64,000 bases of DNA. Origin: Kordia sp. SMS9 (GTDB lineage Bacteria; Bacteroidota; Bacteroidia; Flavobacteriales; Flavobacteriaceae). The notes beneath the pieces were generated by a model. The model was not told the DNA's origin, ran no database searches, and worked only from the letters and a program-made list of their open reading frames with translations. Shown piece after piece: positions 34,510-42,272 of this stretch. The stretch's first letter is position 1. The number at the start of each line of letters is the position of its first letter. The stretch is taken from assembly GCF_003352465.1 (NCBI RefSeq), contig NZ_CP031153.1:4550001-4614000 (forward strand), read 5' to 3'. Position numbers and translations under genes: made by a program.

Positions 34510-35940
34510 ATGTCAGACATCGTCATTTATATTGTGCTTATAGTCGTATTTTTAGCTGTTGGTATTTTCTTGGGAATGTACATTGGAAACCTAAAAATTG
34601 AAGCAAAACAAGAAGGTATCCGCGAGCGCAATCGCCAGTTACAAGCACAGTTTGATGATTTGAAAACGCAAATGCATGCCGAAAATGCGAAACAAGACGA
34701 GACGTTTCAAGAGCAATTGAATGCAATCAAAGGAAATTTAACCAAAACGGAACAGGAACGCGAAGAAATTAGACGTGAAAAAGATTTTTTAAATATTGAA
34801 TTGGCACGAAGAAATTCTGAATTTGAAAATTTACAGAAGCAATCTGTGGAAAGTGACGAAGCGCTGAAAAAACAGCAAGAACAACTACGCAAAGATTTTG
34901 AATTGCTCGCCAATAAGATTCTCGACGAAAAATCAACCAAATTTACCCAACAGAATAAGGAAAATATCAAAAATATTTTGACACCACTTCAAGAAAAGAT
35001 TCAACTTTTTGAAAAGAAAGTGGAAGACAGTCAAAAGGAAAATATTAGCATTCATTCCGCTTTACGCGAAAAACTATCAGAGCTGAGCAAAGCCAATTTG
35101 CAAATCAGTCAAGAAGCTGTGAATTTGACAAAAGCCTTGAAAGGTGATAGTAAAATGCAAGGAAATTGGGGCGAATTGGTGTTGGAGCGCGTATTGGAAA
35201 AAAGTGGATTGGAGAAAGATCGCGAATATGTAGTACAACAAAACTTCACTCGTGACGATGGTTCACGCGTGTTGCCCGATGTAATTATCAATCTGCCAAA
35301 CAACAAAAAAATGGTGATTGATTCCAAAGTTTCGTTGACAGCCTACGAACGCTATGTAAATACTGAGTACGAAGAAAGAGATTTGAGTTTGAAAGAACAT
35401 TTAACGTCTATCAAACGACATATTGAACAGTTATCTGATAAGAAATACGAAGATTTATACGAAATTGAAAGTCCCGATTTTGTATTAATGTTTATTCCGA
35501 TAGAACCTGCATTTGCCATTGCCATAAACGAAGATTCTACTTTGTATAGCAAAGCTTTTGAAAAAAATATTGTCATCGTTACGCCAACTACTTTACTTGC
35601 TACGTTACGTACCATTGATACGATGTGGAACAACGAAAAACAGCAGCAAAATGCTATTGAAATTGCCCGTCAAGCTGGTGCATTGTACGACAAATTTGAA
35701 GGTTTTATGAGTGACCTCATCGGAATTGGAAAAAAGATTGATGCAACAAAATCGGACTATTCTGCAGCGATGAACAAATTGTTTGAAGGACGTGGAAATA
35801 TCATTCGAAGCATAGAAAAGATTAAGAAAATGGGCGCAAAAGCTAAAAAGTCACTTCCAGAATCTATTTTAAAGCGTGCTGAAAACGAACCAGAAAACGA
35901 TGCTGTTGCAGACAATGAAGAACCGCGACAGTTGTTGTGA
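34510..35940 (+). CDS. rmuC: DNA recombination protein RmuC
   Basis: A 476-residue RmuC homologue. RmuC restrains rearrangements at short inverted repeats and belongs to the PD-(D/E)xK nuclease-like group. It has an N-terminal membrane helix (IYIVLIVVFLAVGIFLGMYI), a long coiled coil (about 30-200), then the RmuC core: KMQGNWGELVLERVLE, LPDVIINLPNNKKMVIDSKVSL, and FVLMFIPIEPAFA. The gene appears monocistronic. A heptamer repeat follows the stop. Confidence 0.94.
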   Translation: MSDIVIYIVLIVVFLAVGIFLGMYIGNLKIEAKQEGIRERNRQLQAQFDDLKTQMHAENAKQDETFQEQLNAIKGNLTKTEQEREEIRREKDFLNIELARRNSEFENLQKQSVESDEALKKQQEQLRKDFELLANKILDEKSTKFTQQNKENIKNILTPLQEKIQLFEKKVEDSQKENISIHSALREKLSELSKANLQISQEAVNLTKALKGDSKMQGNWGELVLERVLEKSGLEKDREYVVQQNFTRDDGSRVLPDVIINLPNNKKMVIDSKVSLTAYERYVNTEYEERDLSLKEHLTSIKRHIEQLSDKKYEDLYEIESPDFVLMFIPIEPAFAIAINEDSTLYSKAFEKNIVIVTPTTLLATLRTIDTMWNNEKQQQNAIEIARQAGALYDKFEGFMSDLIGIGKKIDATKSDYSAAMNKLFEGRGNIIRSIEKIKKMGAKAKKSLPESILKRAENEPENDAVADNEEPRQLL

Positions 35941-36314
35941 TTTTAGCTTTTAGCTTTTAGCTTTTAGCTTTTAGCTTTTAGCAAATTTTATTTATATTAT
36001 ATTCTTACAAAGTATAAATTGCTAAACTTATAAACTACTTTTTGTCGCTTTGCTCCTGTTGTCAGTTAAGTTATTTACTTTTTTTTCTTTTCATAATTAT
36101 AAACTTTTAAACTTCATTAATCAATTTAAACTTGCTTGTTTTTTAAGGATTTGTTAATTTGCAGATACTGAATTTACCAAAGTTTATCATATAGTAAACC
36201 ACTTTGGGTAATATTGTAAAGAATTCACGTATAATATCAAAACAAGCCTCGAAGCATTTACATCTCGATTATTGAGGGAAAACTAGAAGCTAGCATTTTA
36301 TTAAAACTAAACGG
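35941..36314. other. Gene-free stretch with a (TTTTAGC)6 array
   Basis: Six perfect copies of TTTTAGC start directly after the rmuC stop codon (35941-35982). The rest, up to the SDR gene, holds no ORF or RNA gene that I recognise. A short CCTCGA/TTGAGG inverted pair at about 36247-36280 is too weak to call. Confidence 0.6.
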
Positions 36315-37133
36315 TTGAAAAAAACACAAATTAGCATCTTAGGTTGTGGATGGTTAGGCTTGGCACTTGCCAAAAATTTCATTGCGCAACACTACAAGGT
36401 AAAAGGTTCTACGACTTCGCAGGACAAAGTAGCAACTTTGCAGGAAGCTGGTATTCAACCATACGTATTTACTTTGGGAACTACGAATGATGCTACTTTG
36501 TTTGCTGATTTTTTAGCTAATAGTGATGTAGTGGTGATTAATTTTCCTCCAAAAAGAGTTGCTGATATTGTAAATATGTATCAAGAACAAATCCGTGCGA
36601 TTTTACCTTTTATTAAGGCGGAACAAAAAGTGGTTTTTGTAAGTTCTACTTCGGTGTATCAAAATACCAACGATTGGGTTTCGGAAGAATTGGAGAATCA
36701 TCCTGAAAAGGAATCGGGAAAAGCGGTGTTTGCGGCAGAAAATCTACTGAGATCAACATTGCAAAACCGTTTGACGATTCTGCGTTTTGCGGGACTTTTT
36801 GGATATGATCGCGTTCCTGGACGTTTTTTGGCGAATAAAAAAGAGCTTTCCAATGGAAATGCTCCTGTGAATATGATTCACCAAGATGATTGTATCGGGT
36901 TGATTATGACTGTCATTAAAAGAAAAGCATGGGGCGAAATCATTAATGGTTGTTCTGATGTGCATCCACTCCGAAAGCGTTTTTATGTATTGGCAGCTAA
37001 GAAACTCGGACTTACACCTCCAGAATTTAAGAAAGAAGATTCAGTTTCGTTTAAAAAAGTATCGAATATCAAGAGTAAAATGTTACTTCATTACACATAT
37101 AAACGTCCGAATCCTTTGGTGTTTGTGATGTAG
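36315..37133 (+). CDS. NAD(P)-binding SDR/YeeZ-like epimerase-fold protein
   Basis: A 272-residue extended short-chain dehydrogenase-like protein. It begins with the Rossmann motif ISILGCGWLGLALA and shows VVFVSSTSVYQN, where the catalytic Ser/Tyr strand lies, followed by LRFAGLFGYDRVPG. It resembles YeeZ-type proteins whose substrate is unknown. The start is a TTG at 36315, directly before KKTQISIL. It is the last gene before the Rhs island and points towards it. Confidence 0.82.
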   Translation: MKKTQISILGCGWLGLALAKNFIAQHYKVKGSTTSQDKVATLQEAGIQPYVFTLGTTNDATLFADFLANSDVVVINFPPKRVADIVNMYQEQIRAILPFIKAEQKVVFVSSTSVYQNTNDWVSEELENHPEKESGKAVFAAENLLRSTLQNRLTILRFAGLFGYDRVPGRFLANKKELSNGNAPVNMIHQDDCIGLIMTVIKRKAWGEIINGCSDVHPLRKRFYVLAAKKLGLTPPEFKKEDSVSFKKVSNIKSKMLLHYTYKRPNPLVFVM

Positions 37134-37166
37134 ATTTAGCGCTTTTTGCTGTTTAGAATACCTTTT

Positions 37167-37490
37167 TTATTTAAAAGTTAGCATTTTTCCGTTTCCGTCT
37201 AAATCTTCGTAAGCTAATCTTATGTATCCTAAGTGATTTTTGTATTGATAGGTGTAACTAAATCCGCTGATTTTCCCTGGTTTACCAACTACAAATTGTG
37301 GCTCTATATAGCCTTCTTCAGTGTTAAAGAACGTAAGCACAACATCTGATTGCCCTTGAGAATTTCCTCTTTTATAAATATAATTCCCAGCGGAATAGGT
37401 ATGTGTTGTCCCTGTAAACTGAATATCATTCACTATTTTTTCAAGTTAGACTCCGCTTACATAGTAAATGTAGGAAATGAGAACGTCACT
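37167..37490 (-). pseudogene. Rhs core fragment, most distal cassette remnant
   Basis: A truncated copy of the Rhs segment just before the core, matching the start of the cassette at 39394-40634. It carries DVLISYIYYVSGV, then a nonsense codon (TAA for AAA after GGAGTC), then SDIQFTG-like DNA on to YEDLDGNG, where it breaks off. An 88-residue frame (37167-37433) remains open but lacks the rest of the core and any toxin. It is the far end of the Rhs graveyard. Confidence 0.75.
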
Positions 37491-37502
37491 TTTTAAAATA
37501 TA

Positions 37503-37537
37503 AAAAGCTATTCCAAAAATAGTTCGGAATAGCTTTT
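37503..37537 (-). terminator. Rho-independent terminator of the 157-residue lipoprotein gene
   Basis: AAAAGCTATTCC pairs perfectly with GGAATAGCTTTT around an 11-base loop. Confidence 0.75.
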
Positions 37538-37584
37538 ATAATTTTAGATTTTTATTGCTTACTAGGGTTTGCTACTAGTAGATA

Positions 37585-38058
37585 CTAGTAAGCTGTAGTA
37601 CGATCTGTATACATATCTTCACGGAAATAGTATAAAAAACTTACTTTTGAAGAATCATTAATAACTTCATTAAAATTAAAACAAGCAATCCATTTACTTG
37701 GTAAATAAGCCACTTTTGCCCAACCTTCTATATCAATGATTTCAGCATTTGAACTTACTTTCTTCACATCTTCATAAGTTGAACCAATTTTTATGTTATC
37801 AGATGTAACGTAATTCTTATCATTCACAAATATATAATCAATTATTGAATCTTGCCTTTCATTATAACAGATCAAAAACTCAATACCCTTGTAAATTATT
37901 TCATCGCAATCTTTAGTTTGTGAAGGATTAACTAAAATTATTTTCTTGTTCTGCGTTTTATGGTCGCCCAAATTAATTAATTCATAAGGAGTATTTTTTG
38001 ACTCATTAGTGCAACAAAACAATGAAGTTAGTAATATAAAAAACACAATTTTTTTCAT
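37585..38058 (-). CDS. Lipoprotein, candidate Rhs immunity protein (different family)
   Basis: A 157-residue lipoprotein with lipobox LFCC. It is unrelated in sequence to the two paired lipoproteins at 38797 and 41739. It starts 11 bases after a 42-residue toxin tail (38070-38198), in the usual immunity position behind a toxin. By position it is probably the immunity protein of the decayed third cassette. No family was recognised. A clean terminator follows, and the gene itself is intact. Confidence 0.6.
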   Translation of the reverse strand: MKKIVFFILLTSLFCCTNESKNTPYELINLGDHKTQNKKIILVNPSQTKDCDEIIYKGIEFLICYNERQDSIIDYIFVNDKNYVTSDNIKIGSTYEDVKKVSSNAEIIDIEGWAKVAYLPSKWIACFNFNEVINDSSKVSFLYYFREDMYTDRTTAY

Positions 38059-38069
38059 AATTCTAATAT

Positions 38070-38198
38070 TTAATTTGTTTTTGGATAAACTTTTTGTCTT
38101 AATTTATCTATCTCTGCAGCAGTAAATACCTTATTAGGTACAACTCGTCTATAAAACTTGTTTATCATATCAATGCGATTATTATATGCTCTTTCCAT
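38070..38198 (-). pseudogene. C-terminal tail of a lost Rhs toxin
   Basis: A 42-residue frame beginning MERAYNNRIDMINKFYRR and ending KLRQKVYPKTN, open without a stop for five more codons upstream. It looks like the last helices of a toxin domain, cut off from its Rhs core by deletion. It differs from the zincin toxins at 39.4 and 42.3 kb and pairs with a different lipoprotein. Confidence 0.45.
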
Positions 38199-38212
38199 TA
38201 TTTTTTCTGTTT

Positions 38213-38785
38213 CTTAAATAGGTTTACCAGAGATCTGTTTGTGAGTCTGCTCCACTAGGATCTGCCCAAAAAACAGGATTATTATCAAATGCCTGATACG
38301 GAGAATAGTCAAAATGTTACAGGATCAATCACTACCCAACGTGCAATGGCAGGATCGTATTGACGTAAGTCCATTTCCAGCATGTTGTTACCTAATTCAT
38401 TACTTTCCTCAATACCATTATAACCGTAGTTATGATCGCGTCCGATGATCTGAGAATTAAACCCTTTCATTTTAAGCCCAAAAGGATACTAATGATTCTC
38501 TTCTTTGATTTCTGTTAATGGATCAATAGTTCCGTTTCCGTCTAAATCTTCGTAAGTTAATCTTATGTTTCCTAAGTGATCTTTGTATTGATAGGTGTAA
38601 CTAAATTCACTTATTTTTCCTGGTTTTCCAACCACAAATTGTGGCTCTATATAGCCTTCTTCAGTGTTAAAGAACGTAAGCTTTACTGGTGTATTGACTC
38701 CTGCATTTTTAGTATATATGTAATTTCCTGAATAGTAGGTATACTTCGTGTTATCAAAACCAGCTTCGGGGTATGTCATACTATC
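38213..38785 (-). pseudogene. Broken Rhs core cassette (third)
   Basis: The frame 38489-38779 (96 residues) carries YTYYSGNYIYTKNAGVNTPV and YQYKDHLGNIRLTYEDLDGNG but stops at TAG where the intact gene has Tyr (EENH*YPFG). The frame then continues with GLKMKGFNSQIIGRDHNYGYNG. It is disrupted again by a 2-base loss (VT-F-DYSPYQAFDNNPVFWADPSGADS) before it ends. The core differs from the main gene (IARWVVIDP against LGRWMNIDP), so it came from another Rhs allele. Confidence 0.75.
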
Positions 38786-38796
38786 ATTATCCTCTA

Positions 38797-39321
38797 TTAA
38801 TTAAAAATAACACCATCTTTTATTACTTCTTTTATATTCCCTCCTTTATCTAGTAAAAATATGAAATAATTTATTTCACTTTCATTTAATTCATAATCTC
38901 TAGTTAGCATTGTATTCTTTACTTTTCCAATATTTCTAGAGAAATATCCAATAATCATATCATTGCCAATCCCTGAAAAACCCATAATATATGAACTTTC
39001 GTTACAAGTAGATAAATTTTTCAAGTCCCTATTATACTTTTGAAAAAAATCTTTATTGATACTACTCTCTATTTCTTTTAGATCAGCTTCTGGTATACTC
39101 AATTTTTCTAATAAAATTTCATTTATTTCATTTGAGTAATTTGAAAGTGAAAAATAATTAAAATATGGATCAATTATATAACAATCTTCTTTAATAAACT
39201 TCTCAATATAATTAATACATGTATTAATTATATTAGATTCTTTTTTTGTTAATTTTTCATGAAAATCTGTACAACTGAATGTCAATATTAAAATACTAAA
39301 CATTATAAATATATTTTTCAT
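38797..39321 (-). CDS. Lipoprotein, candidate immunity protein of the orphan zincin cassette
   Basis: A 174-residue lipoprotein (lipobox FSC) homologous to the 177-residue protein at 41739-42272. They share IINTCINYI, a KEDCYIIDPYF-like line, SYIMGFSGIGNDMIIGYFS and a C-terminal YFIFLLDKGGNIKEVIKDG. It sits just behind the orphan zincin toxin. If the toxin frame is repaired, the gap between the genes is 8 bases. I infer it protects against that toxin. Lipidation would place it in the periplasm or outer membrane. Confidence 0.68.
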   Translation of the reverse strand: MKNIFIMFSILILTFSCTDFHEKLTKKESNIINTCINYIEKFIKEDCYIIDPYFNYFSLSNYSNEINEILLEKLSIPEADLKEIESSINKDFFQKYNRDLKNLSTCNESSYIMGFSGIGNDMIIGYFSRNIGKVKNTMLTRDYELNESEINYFIFLLDKGGNIKEVIKDGVIFN

Positions 39322-39393
39322 ATTATTGATTATTTTAACTTAGTAAATTTGTTTTTGTAAACAATAATTACAGTAACAGGATTACCATTTTTT

Positions 39394-40572
39394 TCAAAAA
39401 CTATACTTCCTAGGTTTTTTTTTATCCCAAGAAGAATATGATAAACGACGAGACATTGACTTTTGACTTCTAAATACATTAACTCTTTCTACTGTTGGAC
39501 CTCCATTATCTAGAAAGGCACCTTGTGTATCTATAAAACGACCATACCTATCCTTATCTCTTTTATCTTTTTTGTTTTTGTAAAAAGAGGCGCCAAATTT
39601 TGTGTGTAGTGTCTCGTGAAGAAAAACAAATCCTGTATTCATAGTATCTCCATCGATTCCTACTGCGTTTAGAGACTCTTGAAAACTATTAATTTGATTA
39701 GCATCCAAGTAAATATCTCCATTTGCATTAGCCCGAGATCCCTTGTCTCTATTTTTTCTTCCTGATCTTTTATCTACTGTCTCATCTCTACTATTATTCT
39801 TTACTCTTATCGTACTACTATCATCATTAATCAAATTAGAGATATAACTACTGGCTGCAGTACTACTATTACAATCTTCTATACAATCTCCAGTTGTTAA
39901 AACTGTATTACCATTTTCATCTTTTCTTGTTGTTATTTTCTTTCCTGAGATTTCAGATAAGTTCATCATCAACTGGATTAGCAGCCATTTATCTTCATCA
40001 GTTCCACCATTCATTAAATCACTCACATCAACTGTTTCGCCATTTGGATCAATAAAAAATACTGGATTATTTAATGTATAATTGTAAGCTGATTTATCAT
40101 AGTATTTTTCAGCAAGCGGATCAATATTCATCCAGCGTCCGAGAGAAGCATCATAATTCCTAGCACCATAATCACTCCAATTCAAGAACAACTCATTCTG
40201 TTCTTCCTTCCCATTATACCCATACTGATGGTCACGTCCAATAATTCCATTATTGAATCCTTTCATCTTCAATCCAAAAGGATAATAATGATTTTCTTCT
40301 TTGATTTCTGTAACAGGATCAATGATTCCGTTTCCGTCTAAATCTTCATAGGAAAGACGAATGTTTCCAAGATGATCTTTGTATTGATAGGTATAACTAA
40401 ATCCAATGATTTTTCCTGGTTTCCCAACTACAAATTGTGGTTCTACATAGCCTCCTTCGGTGTTAAAGAACGTAAGTACAACATTTTGCTGTCCCTGAGA
40501 ATTTCCTCTTTTATAAATATAATTCCCAGCGGAATAGGTATGTGTTGTCCCTGTAAACTGAATATCACTCAC
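39394..40572 (-). CDS. Orphan Rhs C-terminal cassette with HExxH toxin
   Basis: A 392-residue displaced Rhs end. It holds part of the sequence before the core, the Rhs core (YKDHLGNIRLSYEDLDGNG to PLAEKYYDKSAYNYTLNNPVFFIDPNG) and a toxin with HETLH near residue 318, an HExxH zinc-metalloprotease motif. The frame continues upstream in homology to 40634 without a start. From the core to about residue 190 the DNA is almost identical to 42.9-43.4 kb, so it arose by recent duplication or gene conversion. A run of nine A near the 3' end shifts the frame; with eight A the protein would end at 39330. Confidence 0.8.
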   Translation of the reverse strand: MSDIQFTGTTHTYSAGNYIYKRGNSQGQQNVVLTFFNTEGGYVEPQFVVGKPGKIIGFSYTYQYKDHLGNIRLSYEDLDGNGIIDPVTEIKEENHYYPFGLKMKGFNNGIIGRDHQYGYNGKEEQNELFLNWSDYGARNYDASLGRWMNIDPLAEKYYDKSAYNYTLNNPVFFIDPNGETVDVSDLMNGGTDEDKWLLIQLMMNLSEISGKKITTRKDENGNTVLTTGDCIEDCNSSTAASSYISNLINDDSSTIRVKNNSRDETVDKRSGRKNRDKGSRANANGDIYLDANQINSFQESLNAVGIDGDTMNTGFVFLHETLHTKFGASFYKNKKDKRDKDRYGRFIDTQGAFLDNGGPTVERVNVFRSQKSMSRRLSYSSWDKKKPRKYSF

Positions 40573-40639
40573 TATTTTTTCAAGTTTGACTCCGCTTACA
40601 TAGTAAATGTAGGAAATGAGAACGTCACTTTCTAATTTA

Positions 40640-41197
40640 TTAAAAAAAGAATCCTATATCGTCTGTTTCTAAAATAGTATGATCTTCTTGGTAATTTTTA
40701 GCACTTGAATATTTCCAATCAATTGGATTTGTAACAAAACCACTTTCTACAGGATTGTTATGGATATACTGTATTTTTTGTTTGATTACTTTTTCACTCC
40801 ATAACTCTATTGGTTGGTTATGATGCTGCCAAAACTGATGTTTACTTGTCGTTGCATTCTTTTTACCTGCTCGTTCAAACATCCATAATAGCCATTCTTT
40901 TCTGCTTTCTTGCGGGTTATTTTGAATGGCTTCTATCACATTTTTTGATGTATGTCGCTTAAAATCTCTTAGTAATTCTGATGGTTGACCTGTACTTGAA
41001 CGAAAGATAAAATGTACATGACTTGGCATAAAACAATAACAATATAACTCCATGCCTTTTTCTGCTCTGCAATAATTTACACTAGCTGCTAACACATCAA
41101 AATACATTTGCCGTGTAAATACGTCTATCCAATTCACTGTTGCAAAACTTACAAAATATAAACCATTCTTGTTATAAAACTTATAATTCCTACTCAT
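40640..41197 (-). CDS. REP-associated tyrosine transposase (RAYT, Y1 family)
   Basis: A 185-residue single-strand transposase of the IS200/IS605-related Y1 superfamily. The HUH metal site is His60-Val-His62 (MPSHVHFIF) and the likely catalytic Tyr is Tyr144 (IQYIHNNPV). RAYTs are domesticated enzymes linked to spread of palindromic repeats. It stands immediately upstream of the orphan cassette's homology boundary (40634). No obvious flanking left and right ends of an insertion sequence were found. Confidence 0.88.
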   Translation of the reverse strand: MSRNYKFYNKNGLYFVSFATVNWIDVFTRQMYFDVLAASVNYCRAEKGMELYCYCFMPSHVHFIFRSSTGQPSELLRDFKRHTSKNVIEAIQNNPQESRKEWLLWMFERAGKKNATTSKHQFWQHHNQPIELWSEKVIKQKIQYIHNNPVESGFVTNPIDWKYSSAKNYQEDHTILETDDIGFFF

Positions 41198-41210
41198 ATC
41201 CCAAAATACA

Positions 41211-41242
41211 AAAAGCTATACTAAAAAATTAGCACAGCTTTT
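41211..41242 (-). terminator. Imperfect terminator hairpin between IS1 remnant and RAYT
   Basis: AAAAGCTATACT pairs imperfectly with AGCACAGCTTTT. It resembles the terminator at 37503-37537 in sequence. Confidence 0.4.
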
Positions 41243-41274
41243 AATTCTTATTGCTCACTCGTACCCGCCACTAG

Positions 41275-41430
41275 CTATAAGCTAGCGGGAGCAGGGGTAT
41301 CAATTTTGTAAGCATTATAATTATAGCTTCTTTGAAAACTGTGTTTACAAGCCTTACAATAATAACGTTGCCTGCCGCTTGATTGTTTGCCATTTTTAAC
41401 TGCTAGACCTTTACAATTCTTACATTTCAT
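41275..41430 (-). pseudogene. IS1-family transposase remnant (InsA zinc-ribbon end)
   Basis: A 51-residue frame starting MKCKNCKGLAVKNGKQSSG and continuing QRYYCKACKHSFQRSYNYNAY. Two CxxC pairs and the VKNG...QRYYCK spacing identify the N-terminal zinc ribbon of IS1-type transposases. The frame ends after only 51 codons (TPAPASL), and no downstream DDE part is present. It is a dead IS1 end left in the Rhs island. Confidence 0.75.
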
Positions 41431-41504
41431 ATTTTTCTATCAACTAATTTGAACCACTAAGATCAAAAAAACATATTTTAAAGCCTTTAAATGCCTTAAA
41501 AAAG

Positions 41505-41533
41505 AAAAGGATGAACATTATGTTCATCCTTTT
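41505..41533 (-). terminator. Rho-independent terminator of the Rhs immunity gene
   Basis: AAAAGGATGAACA pairs perfectly with TGTTCATCCTTTT around TTA; on the minus strand a T-rich tail follows. It lies about 205 bases past the stop at 41739. Confidence 0.8.
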
Positions 41534-41738
41534 ACAATATAAATCTATTTTTAATTTATTGTTTTACAAATATTTATGATTCAAAATTAGTTCATCAACT
41601 ATTCTATACCATTACCCATTTAAGTTAATCACTGTCTTTCAGTTATTTATATTTCAGATTAAAGCTATGCCCTAATTTACACCATTACCGATTATGGTTT
41701 AGATTAGAATTATATTCTAATTTATATCATTATTAAGG
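41534..41738. other. Gene-free stretch behind the main Rhs unit
   Basis: No ORF. It contains two loosely similar lines (TATACCATTACCCAT and TACACCATTACCGAT, about 85 bases apart) and a weak ATTAGAAT/ATTCTAAT hairpin near 41705-41724. It may be residue of a lost cassette. Confidence 0.4.
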
Positions 41739-42272
41739 TCAGCCAAAAATGACAGAACCTTCGTCAATGACATATTTAATATCACCCATTTTGTCAATGA
41801 AGAATATAAAATATTGATATTCCATTGGTCGTTGCTTATCATCACCCTTTTGTAATTGTTTTTTAGTTATTTTATTGTGGTAATATGATTGATAAACAAT
41901 AACAATTTCATCACTTATTCCAGAAAACCCAATGATATTATTAGACTCTTCACATGATGATAAATCATCCAATTCTTGGCTATACTTGGATAAATATTTT
42001 TTGTCTATGTCACTTTCAATTTTTTGAATCTGTTTTTTACTTTTTGATTTAAAATACTCTTTAAGGTATTTATCCTCCGAATTAGAATATTCAGAAATAT
42101 CGAAAGAGTAAAATTTTGGGTTAATTAAATAACAATCTCTTTTACTTTTTTCTTTTATATAATTTAAACAGTTATTTATGATTAAAAATTCTTTTTCTGA
42201 TGATATTTCTCCAGAATCGTTGCAGCCTATTATTACAAATAAAAAGCTAAAAATTATGAATAGTTTTTTCAT
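41739..42272 (-). CDS. Lipoprotein, candidate immunity protein of the main Rhs toxin
   Basis: A 177-residue lipoprotein (lipobox IIGC) homologous to the protein at 38797-39321. Its ATG overlaps the Rhs stop codon in a TAATG, so translation is coupled to the toxin, the typical arrangement for toxin and immunity. Shared features are the CLNYIKEKSKRDCYLINPKF line and NNIIGFSGISDEIVIVYQS. I infer that it blocks the HExxH toxin; the surface-exposed location fits a toxin that arrives in the envelope. No known family was recognised. Confidence 0.72.
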   Translation of the reverse strand: MKKLFIIFSFLFVIIGCNDSGEISSEKEFLIINNCLNYIKEKSKRDCYLINPKFYSFDISEYSNSEDKYLKEYFKSKSKKQIQKIESDIDKKYLSKYSQELDDLSSCEESNNIIGFSGISDEIVIVYQSYYHNKITKKQLQKGDDKQRPMEYQYFIFFIDKMGDIKYVIDEGSVIFG

